Positions 32,390-35,501 of a stretch of 35,501 nucleotides of DNA are shown here, piece by piece. Each line of letters opens with the position of its first letter. Position 1 is the first letter of the stretch. The stretch is from the NCBI GenBank assembly GCA_002348265.1, contig DEAT01000016.1, positions 1-35,501 of the forward strand, in the 5' to 3' direction. Under the pieces are notes generated by a model. That model ran no database searches. It was not told the origin of the DNA and saw only the letters and a list, made by a program, of their open reading frames with translations. The position numbers and the translations under genes are program-made. Source of the DNA: Gemmatimonadales bacterium UBA2975 (GTDB lineage Bacteria > Gemmatimonadota > Gemmatimonadetes > Longimicrobiales > Gaopeijiaceae).

Positions 32390-33603
32390 TGGCAATATCC
32401 CTTTATCTCTTCGACGACGGCCAAGCTCGGGGATGGGCTCCGCTTAGTCTTACCCGACCCTGCGGGGAACTTCTCCACGGATGCCTCACTGCACGACAAC
32501 GGGCAGAGCTGATATTCGGTGCTAAATGCAGAGCGCACATTAGTCGAACAGCACTGATCGGATTTGACGAACCGGGGGCACCACCAGTGATAGTACCAGA
32601 AGGAATAGTATCCTCCGGCACCCGCATCCTGATCTCGAGTCGTGCCGTCCTAGCATTTCAGGAGTTTGACCTGCCGACAAAGTCAGTCCGCATCTGCATT
32701 GACGGAGATCCAGTTGGCTGGGTCGTCGCAAGTGGGGATCCAATTCCTTCGGAACTTGGGCTAAGAAACCCCGATGCCGAGCCAAGTGAATCAGCTGACC
32801 TTGAGCTGAGAGGATCGATCCTGAACCATCCATGGGATCTACTAGCAGCCAACCAGAACCGTATAACAGATGATATCAGAGAGCTCTTCGACCAGGATCA
32901 TCCCACACCTGGTGCGTACCGGGTTGGGGCACACCAGGTGTCACTGGGAGAGGAAGCCATAATCGAGGCAGGGGTTCATCTCGACCTCCGCTCCGGCCCT
33001 ATCCGCATCGATTCGGGGGTTAGAGTGGAAGGCCCGGCGCGTTTGAAGGGACCTCTCTATGTGGGTCAGGACTCGATCATCCTCGGTGGCTCGGTGGGTA
33101 CTTCGTCGATCGGACCCATGTGCCGGGTTCGAGGAGAGGTCGCGGACAGTGTTTTTCTGGGGTACGGCAATAAGGCACACGAAGGCTATATCGGACACGC
33201 TCTTGTCGGCCGATGGGTAAACCTAGGTGCCCTCACAACGAACTCTGACTTAAAGAACAACTACACCTCGGTTCGAATTTGGACACCACAGGGTGACGAG
33301 GACTCAGGTCTCATCAAAGTAGGATGCTTTATTGGCGACCATGTCACGACAGGAATAGGAACACTATTGAACACCGGGGCGGTCATTGGCGCTGGAAGCA
33401 ACATCTTCGGTGGCCTAATGGCTCCATCAGTAGTTCCTCCCTTTAGCTGGGGGTCAGGTGAATACTTTGAGGATCACCGGCTTGAGAAGTTTCTTCAAAC
33501 GGCCGAGCGAGTTATGGCTCGACGTGGCCAAAAACTCACTTCCGGGATGGAGAAAGTGTTACGCATCGCGTGGGACAAGACCGAGAAACGACGTAGGAAA
33601 TGA
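32389..33603 (+). CDS. GlmU-like sugar nucleotidyltransferase / acetyltransferase with left-handed beta-helix
   Basis: A 404-aa protein of the alternative GlmU type seen in Bacteroidetes and relatives (TIGR03991-like, from memory), proposed to make UDP-GlcNAc from glucosamine-1-phosphate. The N-terminal part lacks the classic LAAGxGTRM loop and instead begins LYLFDDGQARGWAPLSLTRP followed by GELLHGCLTARQRAEL, the hallmark of that family. The C-terminal half (about 190-350) is a left-handed beta-helix of hexapeptide-like repeats with GYGNKAHEGYIGHALVG and NLGALTTNSDLKNNY. The GTG start overlaps the manC stop by one base. If the assignment is right, it feeds UDP-GlcNAc to MurA. No standard GlmU is in this window. 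Confidence 0.83.
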   Translation: MAISLYLFDDGQARGWAPLSLTRPCGELLHGCLTARQRAELIFGAKCRAHISRTALIGFDEPGAPPVIVPEGIVSSGTRILISSRAVLAFQEFDLPTKSVRICIDGDPVGWVVASGDPIPSELGLRNPDAEPSESADLELRGSILNHPWDLLAANQNRITDDIRELFDQDHPTPGAYRVGAHQVSLGEEAIIEAGVHLDLRSGPIRIDSGVRVEGPARLKGPLYVGQDSIILGGSVGTSSIGPMCRVRGEVADSVFLGYGNKAHEGYIGHALVGRWVNLGALTTNSDLKNNYTSVRIWTPQGDEDSGLIKVGCFIGDHVTTGIGTLLNTGAVIGAGSNIFGGLMAPSVVPPFSWGSGEYFEDHRLEKFLQTAERVMARRGQKLTSGMEKVLRIAWDKTEKRRRK

Positions 33604-33634
33604 CCTGTCGGAGTTACCGCAGCGCTACCTACTG

Positions 33635-34456
33635 GTGAGAATCTCTGTTCTTGGGAGCGGAAGCTCTGGAAATTCGATCTTTCTACAGGCCGGAAACACC
33701 CGTCTGCTAGTCGATGCGGGCTTCAGCGGCCGCTCCCTTGCCGAGCGGCTGGGTACAATTGGAGTCGAGGCCGAAAACATCGATGCGATCGTGGTGACGC
33801 ACGAACATGTTGATCACACGAGCGGTATCGGAGTTTACGCTAGAAGATACGGAACCCCGCTCTACATGACACAGGGAACTCAGGAAGCATGCGCAAAGCT
33901 TTTTAAAGGCCAAGAAACCGTGCGTACCTACGACCCGGGGCGCTCATTCCACGTGGGTGACGCTAGAGTCGAGCCGTTCCTGACCGTCCACGATGCGGTA
34001 GATCCGGTAGGTGTCGCCATCGTCGATGAGTGTACTGGTCTTAGGGTTGGTATCGCGACCGATCTTGGACGACCAACATCCCAAATTCGCCATGCCTTGT
34101 CTGGATGCGACTTTCTTGTGCTTGAGGCGAACCATGACGAGGTGCTCCTCCACGGTAGTAACTACCCCGTATCTGTTAAGCGCCGGATTGCATCAAGTCA
34201 TGGGCACTTGTCAAATCAGGCTGCAGCCCGTTTCGCCGTTGAACTAATGCATCCCAGACTCGCAGGTATCGTTCTCGCACACCTATCAAACGAATGCAAC
34301 AGTGGAGACCTAGCTCTCAAAGTAGTCGGAGGAGCTCTGAAAGAGGCCGGATGGTCGGGTTATCTGGATGTGGCGGAGCAGAACCACCCGACAGACCTCC
34401 TCGACATCGAAGACCTGCGTTACCGTGAGGGGCCAGCGCAGCTCAGTCTGATCTAA
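33635..34456 (+). CDS. WalJ/YycJ-type metallo-beta-lactamase-fold hydrolase
   Basis: A 273-aa metal-dependent hydrolase of the family that includes YycJ/WalJ, reported in Firmicutes as a DNA-acting exonuclease. I chose the GTG at 33635, giving MRISVLGSGSSGNSIFLQAG, the family start; a frame from 33458 lies inside the previous gene. Metal-site motifs are THEHVDH (55-61), a later TVHDAVDPVG, TDLG and LEANHDEVLL, and HGHLSNQ plus AHLSNECN near the C-terminus. No signal peptide is present. The ribosome-binding site is weak, and it starts 31 bases after the GlmU-like gene, so it probably belongs to the same transcript. The link to DNA repair is by family only. Confidence 0.9.
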   Translation: MRISVLGSGSSGNSIFLQAGNTRLLVDAGFSGRSLAERLGTIGVEAENIDAIVVTHEHVDHTSGIGVYARRYGTPLYMTQGTQEACAKLFKGQETVRTYDPGRSFHVGDARVEPFLTVHDAVDPVGVAIVDECTGLRVGIATDLGRPTSQIRHALSGCDFLVLEANHDEVLLHGSNYPVSVKRRIASSHGHLSNQAAARFAVELMHPRLAGIVLAHLSNECNSGDLALKVVGGALKEAGWSGYLDVAEQNHPTDLLDIEDLRYREGPAQLSLI

Positions 34457-34479
34457 ACATCCGACCAGAAAGGTCAAGG

Positions 34480-35100
34480 TCAGGCCTCACCCGGAAGCTT
34501 GACAGCTATAGAGAGACGCTCGGGGGTGTCACGGTCAAATTGAGCATGGATCTCGTCTAGACGTTCGCCTGCCAGCGCCACTTTTCCCGAAAAGGCCTGC
34601 CTGAGCGCTCTGCACCCCGGAGTCTCCAGGGCATTCAGATCGTCCGCCAAAGCTCTAGCCGCATTGATGGTAAGGTCACGATGTTGATGCTCATGGGATC
34701 GGATCGCGCCCTCGATCGTCTGCCAAGAAGCCCGCTCTTCCGGAGGACGATCAGTCTCACTTGGCCATGTCGGTAATGTGACGCGAATCTGAACTCTGAG
34801 AGTCAAATGGGAGACACGACAACGTCTACCGACCACTAAGGGACGCCAAGAGGGTTGGATGTAGTACTCTGTCAGCCCTTGAGACATCTCACCACCCGCA
34901 CCAGCCAGACGAGTGCGGTTGAGCCGAGCAATTACCTCAGTGAGGGTCGTATCCTGAAGTGTGTAGTACACCTCAATAAATTCAATCTGAACGACATCAG
35001 AATCGCCTCCCTCTGATATCCCCTGTGCAGACAAGCTGAGAGGATAGACCGCCAACAGTACAAACAACACGAGAGGGCCTGCCCCAAGCCCAGACTCCAT
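34480..35100 (-). CDS. Secreted DUF922 putative zinc metalloprotease
   Basis: A 206-aa exported protein. The signal peptide is GLGAGPLVLFVLLAVYPLSL, ending near SAQ (about residue 26). The mature part follows the DUF922 pattern: EVYYTLQDTTLTEVIARLN, then GLTEYYIQPSWRP, a beta-rich middle, and SHEHQHRDLTINAARALADDL containing an HExxH zinc motif (H136, E137, H140). C94 and C163 could form a disulfide. The substrate is unknown, and the enzymatic role is inferred from the motif. The ATG is 4 bases after the rseP stop, so it is probably translated with that site-2 protease. It converges on the WalJ-like gene with 23 bases between stops and only a 4-bp hairpin. Confidence 0.82.
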   Translation of the reverse strand: MESGLGAGPLVLFVLLAVYPLSLSAQGISEGGDSDVVQIEFIEVYYTLQDTTLTEVIARLNRTRLAGAGGEMSQGLTEYYIQPSWRPLVVGRRCRVSHLTLRVQIRVTLPTWPSETDRPPEERASWQTIEGAIRSHEHQHRDLTINAARALADDLNALETPGCRALRQAFSGKVALAGERLDEIHAQFDRDTPERLSIAVKLPGEA

Positions 35101-35104
35101 GACC

Positions 35105-35501
35105 TTAGATACCCATCAGTCTCAGCACGTCGTTCGACAACGCTAGTACCATGATTCCAATGAGGATGAAGAAACCGACATTACTCCACCTTAGCCTCTG
35201 CTCAACACTCAGGGCGCGACCTCCTCGAAGGGCCTCGATCGCAAGAAACATAAGGTGACCTCCATCCAAGATCGGGATTGGGAGCAGATTCAGAACCGCC
35301 AAGTTCACACTGAACAGGGCCATGAAACTGAGAAAAGTCTCGAGGCCGGCCTCAGCAGCCTGCCCGGATGCTTCACCGATCGTGACTATGCTACCAAGCG
35401 AACGAGGTGAAATATCTCCTGTTACTAAATCACCTAGGAATCCTACTATGAGGGCGGTTATCGCGACGGTCTCTCTGTAGCCTGTAGCCATCGCCTCGCC
35501 C
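35105..35501 (-). CDS. rseP: Site-2 membrane zinc protease RseP, C-terminal part
   Basis: An intramembrane metalloprotease that cleaves anti-sigma factors and signal-peptide remnants. Only the last 131 or so codons are in the window; the frame is open to the right edge, so the 5' part with the HExxH site is missing. The visible part has the family segment SLGSIVTIGEASGQAAEAG, the helix with FMALFSVNLAVLNLLPIP and the second metal-ligand motif LDGGHLMFLAIEALRG, then a final membrane helix (NVGFFILIGIMVLAL). An internal ATG at 35491 is not the true start. It is followed after 4 bases by the DUF922 gene. Confidence 0.93.
   Translation of the reverse strand, partial: GEAMATGYRETVAITALIVGFLGDLVTGDISPRSLGSIVTIGEASGQAAEAGLETFLSFMALFSVNLAVLNLLPIPILDGGHLMFLAIEALRGGRALSVEQRLRWSNVGFFILIGIMVLALSNDVLRLMGI

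Noticed and set aside
1..35501. tRNA, rRNA, CRISPR, insertion sequence, prophage or toxin-antitoxin genes
   Set aside because: I looked for T-loop-like GTTCRA segments with acceptor stems, spaced direct repeats, transposase motifs and small paired genes, and found none convincing. A tRNAscan or Infernal run would settle the RNA part.

Overview
The window is a dense block of conserved bacterial housekeeping genes with almost no accessory DNA. I identify 34 protein genes, two of them cut by the window edges. I see no rRNA, tRNA, CRISPR array, insertion sequence or prophage. The organism is a diderm bacterium: RseP, a lipoprotein, a periplasmic-sensor kinase and the MreBCD/PBP2/RodA elongasome are all present. 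Moderate-to-high GC, frequent GTG/TTG starts, the alternative GlmU-like enzyme and the gene order suggest Gemmatimonadota or a related phylum. That placement is an inference from family resemblance and was not tested.

Region 1 (about 1-23000, all minus strand) reads right to left as rimP-nusA-ylxQ-infB-ylxP-rbfA-truB-ribF-rpsO-pnp-M16 protease-ald-dut-mreB-mreC-mreD-mrdA-rodA-accD-folC-hisS and a truncated membrane protein. It carries transcription and translation factors, RNA decay, nucleotide hygiene, cell-shape control, fatty-acid and folate synthesis and a tRNA synthetase. Most junctions are overlaps of 1-20 bases (ATGA, GTGA, TGATG) or short gaps. Two junctions hold clear RNA secondary structure (rpsO-pnp and pnp-M16). 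The rimP leader has a promoter followed by a strong intrinsic terminator, which looks like an attenuator for the nusA-infB operon.

Region 2 (about 23190-30763) has murA on the minus strand, divergent from a plus-strand DUF948-like membrane coiled-coil gene. Next comes a minus-strand unit: lipoprotein-serS-sensor histidine kinase-pcrA/uvrD. MurA carries aspartate where most MurA enzymes have the fosfomycin-reactive cysteine.

Region 3 (about 30850-34456, plus strand) is a unit of a single-domain response regulator, mannose-1-phosphate guanylyltransferase, a GlmU-like sugar nucleotidyltransferase/acetyltransferase and a WalJ/YycJ-type metallo-beta-lactamase-fold protein. The first three genes overlap. 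Region 4 (34480-35501, minus) holds a secreted DUF922 putative metalloprotease behind the 3' part of rseP.

Functionally the window joins gene expression (NusA, IF2, RimP, RbfA, S15, PNPase) to envelope building (MurA, PBP2/RodA/MreBCD, and sugar nucleotides from ManC and the GlmU-like enzyme). I found no convincing undescribed multi-gene system. The best leads are the Cys-to-Asp MurA, the putative nusA-operon attenuator, the perfect 11-bp hairpin after pnp, the histidine kinase with Gln beside its phospho-His, and the receiver gene fused by overlap to sugar-nucleotide genes.
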